A stretch of DNA of 40,625 bases, taken from NCBI GenBank assembly GCA_947454005.1, contig CANGMH010000003.1, forward strand, positions 1-40,625, given 5' to 3'. Position numbers and translations under genes: made by a program. Numbering within the stretch: position 1 is the first letter of the stretch; every line of letters starts with the position of its first letter. Below are positions 10,218 to 19,715 of the stretch, piece by piece. Source of the DNA: Verrucomicrobiota bacterium (GTDB taxonomy: Bacteria > Verrucomicrobiota > Verrucomicrobiia > Limisphaerales > UBA9464). Under the pieces are notes generated by a model. It did no database searches, was not told the origin of the DNA, and worked only from the letters and a program-made list of their open reading frames with translations.

Positions 10218-10244
10218 TCAGCGGATCTCCGGCATATTCCGAGC

Positions 10245-10274
10245 GACCAGGCGGCCAGCGATGGCCGCCTGGTC
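10245..10274 (+). terminator. Rho-independent-type terminator after tig
   Basis: 13-bp perfect stem GACCAGGCGGCCA / TGGCCGCCTGGTC with GCGA loop, followed by TATTTCC. Confidence 0.85.
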
Positions 10275-10398
10275 TATTTCCGGCGACGGCACGCGGGCCG
10301 GCGGCGGATCCGTGGTAACTTCCGGCGGTCACGGGTGTCTTCATCGGCGGAACAAGCCGCCTTGCGATGCACCCCATCCGGGTCCAAGAGTCTGCCCC

Positions 10399-13092
10399 GT
10401 GACCACCTCCCGCGAACCCCTCACGCCGGACCGATGCCCGATCGGCCTCGCCCGGGCGTCGCGCTGGGTGCTCGGGCTCCTGGTCGCGGCCCCCGTAGCC
10501 GGCCGTGCCGCGGAACCCTCGGAGGCCCGCGACCTCCTGCTCAAGGGTGAGCACGCCAAGGTGGTCGAGATCGCGGCCAAGGCCCTCAAGGACCGCCAGC
10601 GCGACGAGGAATGGCCGCTGCTGCTCGGACGCGCCTTGCTGACGACCGGCCGCTATCCCGAGGCCCGCGCCGCGATGACCAACGCGCTGGCGAAGGACTC
10701 CGGCAGCATCCGCCTGCGCTGGCTCGCCCGCGAGGCGTTCCTCGCCGCCGGCGACGCCCGCGGCGCCGCCGCGGTGCTCGACGACATCAAGGACTCCGTC
10801 ACCTCGCGGGGCGGCGGCCTGCGCGATCCGGCGAGCATGGTCGCCTTCGGCCGCGCGGCGCTGCTGCTCGGGGCCGACCCCAAGATGGTCCTCGACAAGA
10901 TCTACGCCCCCGCCCAGAAGGCCGATCCCGACCTGCGCGACGTCTACCTCGCGCGCGGCGACCTCGCGCTGGAGAAGCACGACTTCGACCTCGCCGCCAA
11001 GGCCTTCGACGAAGGGGTCCGGAAACATCCCGAGGACCCCGACCTGCTCTTCGGGCTGGCCAAGGCCCACTCCACCGGCGAACGCGAGGTCATGGGCGAT
11101 TCCCTCGAGGCCGCTCTCAAGGCGGATCCCCGGCACATCCCCAGCCTCCTGCTCATCGCCGACAACCGCATCGACGCCGAGGACTACGAAGGCGCGGCCA
11201 AGCGCCTCGACGAGGTCGCCGCCGTCAACCCCTGGCAGCCCGATGCATGGGCCTATCGCGCCGTGCTCGCGCACCTGAAGAACGACACCCTCGCCGAGAC
11301 CGCCGCCCGCGCGTCCGCGCTCCGCTTCTGGACCGACAACCCGCGCGTCGACCACCTCATCGGCCTCAAGCTCTCGCAGAAATACCGCTTCGCCGAAGGC
11401 GCGGCGCACCAGCGCAAGGCCCTCGAGGCCGACCCGTCGTATCTCCCGGCGAAGGCGCAGCTCGCGAACGACCTGCTCCGCCTCGGCGACGAGGCCGAGG
11501 GATGGAAGCTCGCGCAGGAAGTGGAGCGCATCGACGGCTACGACGTGGCCGCCCACAACCTCGTGACGCTCCACGACACGATGACCAAGTACGTCGCGCT
11601 GACGAACGCCCACTTCGTCGTGCGCATCAGCAGCCACGAGGCGGAGGTGTACGGCCCGCGCGTGCTCGCGCTTTTGGAGCGCGCGCGGACGAACCTGTGC
11701 GCCAAGTACTCCATGGAGCTGGCGCTACCGACGCTGGTGGAGATCTTCGCGGAGCAGAAGGATTTCGGCGTCCGCACCTTCGGCATGCCCGACAACCCGG
11801 GCTACCTCGGCGTGTGCTTCGGCCGCGTCGTCACCGCCAACGGGCCGGCGGCGAACAAGACCGGCGCGGTCAACTGGGAGGCCGTCCTGTGGCACGAGTT
11901 CTGCCACGTGGTCACGCTCCAGAAGACCGCGAACCGCATGCCCCGCTGGCTGAGCGAGGGCATCTCGGTGTTCGAGGAGCTCCAGGCCGACGCGTCGTGG
12001 GGACAGCGCATGACGCCCCGCTACCGCTCGATGGTCCTCGGCGGCGAGCTCACCCCGGTCTCGAAGCTCAGCGGTGCCTTCCTCGCGCCGAAGACGCCGT
12101 TCCATCTCCAGTTCGCCTATTACGAATCGGCACTGGTCGTGGATTTCTTGGTCGGCAAGTTCGGCATCGGGGCGCTCAAGGACATCTTGGACGATCTCCG
12201 CGGCGGCGCGGACATCAACGCCGCGATCGCCAAGCACACGATGCCGATGGATCGCTTCGAGAAGGAGTTCGCCGCCTTCGCCACCGACAAGGCGAAGCAG
12301 CTCGCGCCGGGGTTGGAATGGGAGAAACCCGCGCCGACGGTCGCCGAGAAGCTGAAGCCGGAGGCGATCCTGTCGGAGTTGTTCCCGGGCGGGCCGCTCA
12401 AGCGCCAGGCCAAGGAACCGGCGCTCTCCGAGGCCGAGCTGGAGACGTGGGCGGCGGCGCGCCCCGACAATTTCTGGGCGCTCAACCAGGTCGCGCAACG
12501 CGCGGTCGCGGAGAAACGTTGGGCCGACGCCAAGGCCCCGTTGCAGAAGCTCGTCGAGAAGTATCCCGAGCAGGCCGGCGCCGACAGCGCGTATCCGTTG
12601 CTGGCGTCGGTCCACCGCGCGCTGGGCGAGACCGACGCGGAGCGCGAGGTGCTGATGCGCCATGCCGAACGCGACGACGAGGCCACCGCGACATACCTGC
12701 GCCTGATGGAGCTCGCATCCGCCGCGAAGGATTGGCCGACGGTGGCCCGCAGCGCGCAGCGCTTCCTCGCCATCAACCCGCTGGTCGCGCCGCCCTACCG
12801 CTATCTCGCCGAGGCCAGCGAAGCCGCCGGCGACGCTCCGGCCGCCATCGCCGCCTACGCGACACTGATCAAGCTCGACCCGCCGAACCCGTCCGACGTC
12901 CACTACCAGCTCGCACGGCTGTTGCGTCCGACCGACGTCGAAGCGTCGCGTCGCCACGTCCTGCAGGCGCTCGAGGACGCTCCACGCAACGGCGCCGCGC
13001 TGCGGTTGCTGCTCACGCTGCCGACCAACTCCGTTCCGGCGGCGGCCCCCACGCCCGGAGGCAGGACCAAGCCGAGATCCATCGTCTTCTGA
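10399..13092 (+). CDS. TPR-repeat protein with peptidase MA-like (gluzincin) domain, exported
   Basis: GTG at 10399 in frame with ORF 10261..13092; hydrophobic signal ASRWVLGLLVAAPVAGRAAEP; TPR-like repeats; VLWHEFCHVVTLQKTANRMPRWLSEGISVFEE (HExxH ... E). Confidence 0.8.
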   Translation: MTTSREPLTPDRCPIGLARASRWVLGLLVAAPVAGRAAEPSEARDLLLKGEHAKVVEIAAKALKDRQRDEEWPLLLGRALLTTGRYPEARAAMTNALAKDSGSIRLRWLAREAFLAAGDARGAAAVLDDIKDSVTSRGGGLRDPASMVAFGRAALLLGADPKMVLDKIYAPAQKADPDLRDVYLARGDLALEKHDFDLAAKAFDEGVRKHPEDPDLLFGLAKAHSTGEREVMGDSLEAALKADPRHIPSLLLIADNRIDAEDYEGAAKRLDEVAAVNPWQPDAWAYRAVLAHLKNDTLAETAARASALRFWTDNPRVDHLIGLKLSQKYRFAEGAAHQRKALEADPSYLPAKAQLANDLLRLGDEAEGWKLAQEVERIDGYDVAAHNLVTLHDTMTKYVALTNAHFVVRISSHEAEVYGPRVLALLERARTNLCAKYSMELALPTLVEIFAEQKDFGVRTFGMPDNPGYLGVCFGRVVTANGPAANKTGAVNWEAVLWHEFCHVVTLQKTANRMPRWLSEGISVFEELQADASWGQRMTPRYRSMVLGGELTPVSKLSGAFLAPKTPFHLQFAYYESALVVDFLVGKFGIGALKDILDDLRGGADINAAIAKHTMPMDRFEKEFAAFATDKAKQLAPGLEWEKPAPTVAEKLKPEAILSELFPGGPLKRQAKEPALSEAELETWAAARPDNFWALNQVAQRAVAEKRWADAKAPLQKLVEKYPEQAGADSAYPLLASVHRALGETDAEREVLMRHAERDDEATATYLRLMELASAAKDWPTVARSAQRFLAINPLVAPPYRYLAEASEAAGDAPAAIAAYATLIKLDPPNPSDVHYQLARLLRPTDVEASRRHVLQALEDAPRNGAALRLLLTLPTNSVPAAAPTPGGRTKPRSIVF

Positions 13093-14096
13093 TGAAGCTG
13101 TCCGCCCTCATCGCTTCGATCGTCGGTCGCATCCGCAAAGCGGCGATGCCTCCGTCGGACGGGGGCGCGCTCCTGCACGACACGGTCCGGAGGCGCCGGG
13201 CGGTCGGGATCCTCGGCCTGCTGCTCGCCGGCGGACTCGTGTTCGCGCAGCGCGGAGGTGGAGGACGCGGCGGTCGCGGCGGCGGCGGCGGGTTCATGGG
13301 CGGAGGCGAGATCCAGGTGCCGGAGGACGTCCATACCGCGCGGGAAGTCGGCACGCGCAGCACCGGCACGCCGGTCTGGACCAACCCGCCCGCGTTCGGC
13401 CAGGACGTGTTCACCTTCGCCCGCATCCGCTACGACAAGAACCCGAACGGCCACCACTTCCGCGGCGGCGGCGGCTGGACCACCGACCTGCCCGACGCCG
13501 ATCTCAACCTGCCGTATCGCGTCCAACAGATGACCTCGATCCGGACGGACGCCGATGGACGCCTCATCCACCTCACCGATCCGGACCTGGTCCGCTATCC
13601 GTTCCTGTTCCTCTCGGCCGCCGGCAACCTCTACCTCACCGCCCCCGAGACCGAGGCGCTGAGGAAGCACCTGCTCAACGGCGGATTCCTGCTGATGGAC
13701 GATTTCTGGGGCGACAGCGAATGGGCCAACGCCGAGAACGTGTTCAAGGAGGTCTTCCCGGACCGGCACTTCATCGAGCTGCCGCTGGACCATCCGCTCT
13801 ACCACAGCGTCTTCGAGATCAAGGCGAAATACCAGAACGCGAACTCCATGCTCGGCGTCCGCAGCGAGCAGACCGGCGTGACCTGGGAGGACAACCATGA
13901 CGGCGACGTCCGCACCGTCCACCACCGCGCCATCCTAGACGACAAGGGCCGCCTGATGGTCCTCGCCCTGCACAACACGGACACCGCCGACGGTTGGGAA
14001 CGCGAGGGCGAGAACGACTACTACTTCCACAACTTCTCCGAGAAGATCGCGTTCCCTCTCGGCATCAACATCATCTACCACGTGATGACGCATTGA
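13092..14096 (+). CDS. DUF4159 domain-containing protein (copy 1)
   Basis: ATG at 13092 overlaps the upstream stop (TGATG). 334 aa: signal/TM, Gly-rich RGGGGRGGRGGGGGF, FTFARIRYD...LRKHLLNGGFLLMDDFWGDSEW...FPLGINIIYHVMTH. Confidence 0.85.
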   Translation: MKLSALIASIVGRIRKAAMPPSDGGALLHDTVRRRRAVGILGLLLAGGLVFAQRGGGGRGGRGGGGGFMGGGEIQVPEDVHTAREVGTRSTGTPVWTNPPAFGQDVFTFARIRYDKNPNGHHFRGGGGWTTDLPDADLNLPYRVQQMTSIRTDADGRLIHLTDPDLVRYPFLFLSAAGNLYLTAPETEALRKHLLNGGFLLMDDFWGDSEWANAENVFKEVFPDRHFIELPLDHPLYHSVFEIKAKYQNANSMLGVRSEQTGVTWEDNHDGDVRTVHHRAILDDKGRLMVLALHNTDTADGWEREGENDYYFHNFSEKIAFPLGINIIYHVMTH

Positions 14097-14111
14097 CCGG
14101 GATCTCCTCCG

Positions 14112-15137
14112 ATGGACACGCCCTTCTCACATTCGCCGGACCGCGCCACGAAGGCGCCGGAACCGTCGTCGGTGGCGGGCAAGCTCCGGGGGATCATAAG
14201 GCGGCTCGCCGCGGCGTCGCCTTGGAGGACCCGAGGGTCCGCCCTCCCGAGGAGGTGGGACGCACTCCCGCCACTGGGATCCCGCTTCGTGCTGGTCGTC
14301 GTCTGCATCTCCTTCAGCTTCCTCGTGCTCGGCCAACGACGGTTCCGGGGCGGCTGGGGAGAGACCTTCATCGGCGAGACCGAGCGCACGGCCCGCGAGG
14401 TCAGATCGCACAGCACCGGCACGCCCGTCTGGACCAACCCGCCCGCCTTCTCGACCGATGTCTTCACCTTCGCCCGCATCCGCCGCGACAGCGGCGGGTT
14501 CAGCCGCGGCGCGCCTTGGTCGACCGACGCCCCGGACAGCGATCTCAACCTCTCCTACCGGCTCCAGCAGATGACCTCGATGAAGGTCGATCCAGACGGT
14601 CGATTCCTCCGGCTCACCGACCCCGATCTTCCCCGCTATCCGTTCATCTACATGGTCGAACCCGGCAGCCTCTACCTGAGCGAGCCCGAGATCGCCGCGC
14701 TGAGGAAGTACCTGCTCAACGGCGGGTTCCTCATGCTCGACGACTTCTGGGGCGACAGCGAATGGGACAATGCCGAGGACGTGCTCAAGCGCGTGCTGCC
14801 CGAACGCAGCTTCGTCGAGTTGTCCCTCGATCACCCGGTCTACCACGGCGTGTTCGAGATCAAGTCCAAGGGACAGGTCCCCAATATCCGCACCGGCGAG
14901 ATGAGCCAGTACACCGGCGTCACCTACGAGGAGAACCACGACGGCGACACCCGGACCGTCCATCACCGCGCCATCTTCGACGAGAAGGGCCGCATGATGG
15001 TCATCGCCACCCACAACACCGACAACGGCGACGGCTGGGAACGCGAAGGCGAGAGCGACTTCTTCTTCCGCAACTTCTCCGAGAAGATCTCCTATCCGCT
15101 CGGCATCAACATCATCTACTACGCGATGACCCACTGA
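14112..15137 (+). CDS. DUF4159 domain-containing protein (copy 2, paralogue of the preceding gene)
   Basis: 341 aa; DVFTFARIRRD..., LRKYLLNGGFLMLDDFWGDSEWDNAEDVLKRVLPERSF..., YPLGINIIYYAMTH closely matches copy 1. Confidence 0.87.
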   Translation: MDTPFSHSPDRATKAPEPSSVAGKLRGIIRRLAAASPWRTRGSALPRRWDALPPLGSRFVLVVVCISFSFLVLGQRRFRGGWGETFIGETERTAREVRSHSTGTPVWTNPPAFSTDVFTFARIRRDSGGFSRGAPWSTDAPDSDLNLSYRLQQMTSMKVDPDGRFLRLTDPDLPRYPFIYMVEPGSLYLSEPEIAALRKYLLNGGFLMLDDFWGDSEWDNAEDVLKRVLPERSFVELSLDHPVYHGVFEIKSKGQVPNIRTGEMSQYTGVTYEENHDGDTRTVHHRAIFDEKGRMMVIATHNTDNGDGWEREGESDFFFRNFSEKISYPLGINIIYYAMTH

Positions 15138-16211
<1,074 letters not shown>

Positions 16212-16239
16212 AGGGGCCAGCTATTCTCCAAGAAGACAA

Positions 16240-16581
16240 ATGAGCGACGACAATCCGCGCCACCGTGAGTTCACCGGAGCGATGCTCAACATTTACCGTT
16301 GCGCATTAACCGAAGCTGGTTACCGCGCTTCACTCTTCTTCAACATGGTTAGCGACCAAGGCGGCTATCAGACAGCCATGACGCTTATCCATTCTTCGCG
16401 TCCCTCGGACGGATACACTGCGCTCCATCAGCGTCAACGGCTCGACCTTACCGTGGAAGCGTTGGTCCTTCGGCCCCAGTGGCACGACATCTTCACCGAC
16501 GACGACCGCCGAGCAGCTCATGACCGACTGGTTGAGTATGTGTACTCACTTCCAGCCGACTCTTGGCGCCCATCGACATGA
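16240..16581 (+). CDS. Small hypothetical protein of a widespread uncharacterised family (MLNIYR...GY...MVS..GG...A...LI....[23 protein letters not shown])
   Basis: 113 aa, ATG at 16240; conserved-looking motif pattern; lower-GC codon usage than neighbours. Confidence 0.75.
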   Translation: MSDDNPRHREFTGAMLNIYRCALTEAGYRASLFFNMVSDQGGYQTAMTLIHSSRPSDGYTALHQRQRLDLTVEALVLRPQWHDIFTDDDRRAAHDRLVEYVYSLPADSWRPST

Positions 16582-16592
16582 TTTCGCTTTCA

Positions 16593-16634
16593 AATCAGCT
16601 AAGCCTCAACGCATCGCTGCGTCCTGAGCTGATT
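16593..16634. repeat. Nested inverted repeat downstream of the small ORF
   Basis: Outer arms AATCAGCT (16593-16600) / AGCTGATT (16627-16634); inner ACGCA-TCGC-TGCGT (16609-16622). Confidence 0.6.
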
Positions 16635-16647
16635 GCCCGCTAGTTCG

Positions 16648-17610
16648 ATGACCGCCCCCGCCTCCACCCCATCTCTGCCTTCCGCCTCGCTCATCAGCGC
16701 GCAGGCGCTGATGGGCATCCGCAACCTCGAGTTGCGGGCGCGCGCGGTGGTCGAGGGCTTCTGGAGCGGACTCCACCGCAGCCCGTACCACGGCTTCTCC
16801 GTGGAGTTCACCGAGTACCGCCAATACACGCCGGGCGATGATCCCCGGCATCTCGATTGGCGCGTCTTCGCGCGGAGCGACCGGTATTACATCAAGAAGT
16901 TCGAGGACGAGACCAACCTCCGCTGCCATCTCGTCGCGGACCAGAGCCGCTCGATGGATTTCGGCTCGATCGGCCACACCAAGGCCCGCTACGCCGCCAC
17001 GCTCGCCGCCACCCTCGCCTACTTCCTCCATCTCCAAGGCGACGCCGTGGGATTGCTCACCTTCGACGAACGCCTCCGCGACTATCTGCCGGCGCGCCAT
17101 CGTTCGAGCCATCTGCGCCAGATCATGCTCGCGCTGGAGAAACCCGCCGGCGGCGCGGCCACGGACCTCGCGGCGCCGCTCCGGCGGATCACCGAGCTGG
17201 TCCGCAAACGCGGGCTGGTCGCGCTCGTCTCCGATTTCCTCGCGCCGCTCGAAGGACTGGAGCGCAGCCTGACCGACCTCGCGGCCTGCCGGCACGAGGT
17301 CGTCGTCTTCCAGGTGCTCGACCCCGCCGAGCTCGGGCTGGTCTTCGACCAGGCCTCGATCTTCCGCGACGCCGAGACCGGACGCACCCTCTACGTCGAT
17401 CCGGCCGCCGCGCGGAAGGGCTACGTGCAGAAGCTCGAGGCGCACTGCGCGGAGCTCCGCCGCATCTGCGACAAACTCGGCATCACCTACCACCGGCTCG
17501 CGACGGACCAACCGCTGGAGCTCGCGCTCTTCGATTTCTTGCGGCAGCGCATGCACCGGGGGACCACGGCCCGGGCGGTGGCCGCAACCTCGGGGAACCT
17601 CCCAGCATGA
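16648..17610 (+). CDS. DUF58 domain-containing protein
   Basis: 320 aa from ATG 16648; GFSVEFTEYRQYTPGDDPRHLDWRVFARSDRYYIKKFEDETNLRCHLVADQSRSMDFG (DUF58 signature, DxSxS). Confidence 0.93.
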   Translation: MTAPASTPSLPSASLISAQALMGIRNLELRARAVVEGFWSGLHRSPYHGFSVEFTEYRQYTPGDDPRHLDWRVFARSDRYYIKKFEDETNLRCHLVADQSRSMDFGSIGHTKARYAATLAATLAYFLHLQGDAVGLLTFDERLRDYLPARHRSSHLRQIMLALEKPAGGAATDLAAPLRRITELVRKRGLVALVSDFLAPLEGLERSLTDLAACRHEVVVFQVLDPAELGLVFDQASIFRDAETGRTLYVDPAAARKGYVQKLEAHCAELRRICDKLGITYHRLATDQPLELALFDFLRQRMHRGTTARAVAATSGNLPA

Positions 17611-19715
17611 GCTTCCTCGCACCTTTCTTCCTGCTCGGTGGATTGGCTATCGCTCTGCCGGTCGTGTTCCACCTCGTCCGGCGCACGACGCGCGAGCAGA
17701 CGCTCTTCAGCTCGCTGATGTTCCTGCAGCCGTCGCCGCCGCGGCTGACGCGCAAGAGCCGGCTCGAGCACCTGCTGCTGCTCTTGCTGCGTTGCCTCGC
17801 GCTGGCGCTGCTGGCCGTCGGTTTCGCGCGACCGTTCCTCAAGCAATCCGTGCCGCCCGACGACGACCGGGGCGCGGCCCGGCGCATCGTCGTGCTGGTC
17901 GACACCAGCGCCAGCATGCGGCGCGAAGGCCTGTGGGCCGCGGCACGCGGGCAGGCCGAAGCGGCACTCCGCCAAGCCGGCCCGGCGGACCAAGTGGAGC
18001 TGCTGGCTTTCGACCGCGTCGTCACGCCGCTCTTTTCGTTCGACGAGTGGAGGACGACGCCCGCCGGCGACCGCGTCGCGCAGGCCGTCGGCCGGCTGGC
18101 CGCGACCTCGCCCGGATGGTCCTCGACGCAGCTCGGACACGCCCTCGTGCGCGCCGCCGAGGACCTCGCCGGCCCCGACGACGCCGGACAACCGGGTCCT
18201 CGCGAGATCCTGCTCATCAGCGATCTCCAGGAGGGCAGCCGGCTCGAGGCGCTCCAGGCCTATGAATGGCCGAAAGGGATCCGACTGCGCGTCGACCCGG
18301 TGAAGGTCTCGAAGACGAGCAACGCCGGGCTCCAGCTCGTCACGGGATCCGATGACGCCGACCGCGACGCCGGCCCGGTCACGCGCGTCCGCGTCGTCAA
18401 CGCGGCCGGGTCGAAGCGCGAGCAGTTCCCGGTCGGTTGGGCGCGTCCGGACGCGCCGGACCTCGTCGGCGCCGCGGTCGAGGTCTATGTGCCGCCCGGA
18501 CAGAGCCGCATCGTCTCCGTGCCCGCGCCGACCAACGCGCCGGGCCTCTCCAGGATCGTGCTCCGAGGCGACGACGACCCGTTCGACGATTCCGTCTTCG
18601 TCGTCCCGACCGAGGCCGCGCGGACGGGCATCCTGTATCTCGGCGACGATGACGCGACGGACACGCGCCAGCCGCTCTTCTTCCTGCGCCGCGCGCTTCC
18701 CGCCACCCGTCGGCAGGCGATCCAGGTCGTCGCACGGAAGTCGTCCGAAGCGGTGCCGGCGACCGATGTCGACGCGGCGGACCTCTTCGTCATCACCGAC
18801 CCGCTGGCGGACGCCGGAGCCGACGCGGTGCGGAAGCGGATCCTCGCCGGAAAGACCGCCCTGTTCGCACCGAAGAGCAACGCCTCGGCGACGACGCTCG
18901 CACGGTTGCTCGGTCTGCCTTCCTTGGTGATGGGCGAGACGAAGCCGGAGAAGTACGCGATGCTCGCCGAGATCGACTTCCGGAGTCCGCTGTTCGCGCC
19001 GTTCGCCGACCCGCGCTTCAGCGATTTCACCAAGATCCACTTCTGGCGGCATCGGCAGCTCGATGCGGCGGCGGTCCCCGGCGCGCGCATCCTCGCGAAG
19101 TTCGATTCCGGCGCGCCGGCGGTGCTGGAGGTGCCGGTCGGCAAGGGCCGCGTGATGGTGCTCACCTCCGGTTGGCAACCGGAGGACAGCCAGCTCGCGC
19201 TGTCGTCGAAGTTCGTGCCGCTGCTCTATTCCTTGATCGAGCTCGGTGGTGACGGCGCCGCTCCGGCCACGCAGGCGACGGTCGGCGACCGCGTGCCGCT
19301 GGCCGCGATGTCCGGCGCGACGACATTGCGGATGCCGGACGGAACCTCGGTCACGTTGCCGTCGGGTGCGACGGATTTCGCGACCGCCGCCGGCCCGGGG
19401 ATCTACTCGGTCGCGTCCGCGGCGGGATCCGCTCCGCGACGTTTCGCGGTGAACCTCGATCCGGCCGAGACACGCACCGCGCCGCTCTCCGAGGACGACC
19501 TCTCGCGCCTCGGCGTGCCGGTCACCCACGCGGCGCAACCGGACGCGGCCCGGTCGACGGAGAAAAAGCTCGTTCTCCAGAGCCTGGAGGCGGAGAGCCG
19601 GCAGAAGATCTGGCGCTCGATGCTCATCGCGGCGCTCGCGGTGCTGGCCGCCGAATCGGCGCTCGCCGGTTGGACCGCCCGGCGCACAATGCCCACGGAA
19701 GGAACCCCCGCATGA
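17607..19715 (+). CDS. BatA N-terminal / VWA domain membrane protein
   Basis: 702 aa; ATGA overlap with DUF58; MSFLAPFFLLGGLAIALPVVFHLVRRTTREQTLFSSLMFLQPSPPRLTRKSRLEHLLLLLLRCLALALLAVGFARPF, MIDAS VLVDTSASM, C-terminal TM. Confidence 0.9.
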   Translation: MSFLAPFFLLGGLAIALPVVFHLVRRTTREQTLFSSLMFLQPSPPRLTRKSRLEHLLLLLLRCLALALLAVGFARPFLKQSVPPDDDRGAARRIVVLVDTSASMRREGLWAAARGQAEAALRQAGPADQVELLAFDRVVTPLFSFDEWRTTPAGDRVAQAVGRLAATSPGWSSTQLGHALVRAAEDLAGPDDAGQPGPREILLISDLQEGSRLEALQAYEWPKGIRLRVDPVKVSKTSNAGLQLVTGSDDADRDAGPVTRVRVVNAAGSKREQFPVGWARPDAPDLVGAAVEVYVPPGQSRIVSVPAPTNAPGLSRIVLRGDDDPFDDSVFVVPTEAARTGILYLGDDDATDTRQPLFFLRRALPATRRQAIQVVARKSSEAVPATDVDAADLFVITDPLADAGADAVRKRILAGKTALFAPKSNASATTLARLLGLPSLVMGETKPEKYAMLAEIDFRSPLFAPFADPRFSDFTKIHFWRHRQLDAAAVPGARILAKFDSGAPAVLEVPVGKGRVMVLTSGWQPEDSQLALSSKFVPLLYSLIELGGDGAAPATQATVGDRVPLAAMSGATTLRMPDGTSVTLPSGATDFATAAGPGIYSVASAAGSAPRRFAVNLDPAETRTAPLSEDDLSRLGVPVTHAAQPDAARSTEKKLVLQSLEAESRQKIWRSMLIAALAVLAAESALAGWTARRTMPTEGTPA

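Noticed and set aside
10611-14096. Single 1161-aa fusion ORF
   Set aside because: 5' part is an alternate frame inside the TPR gene; the real CDS begins at ATG 13092 (DUF4159).
16604-16650. Integron attC site at the end of the 440-bp insertion
   Set aside because: CCTCAAC and GTTCGAT only approximate RYYYAAC/GTTRRRY, the arms do not pair as R''/R', and the left border does not fit a G/TT crossover. A generic insertion is a safer call.
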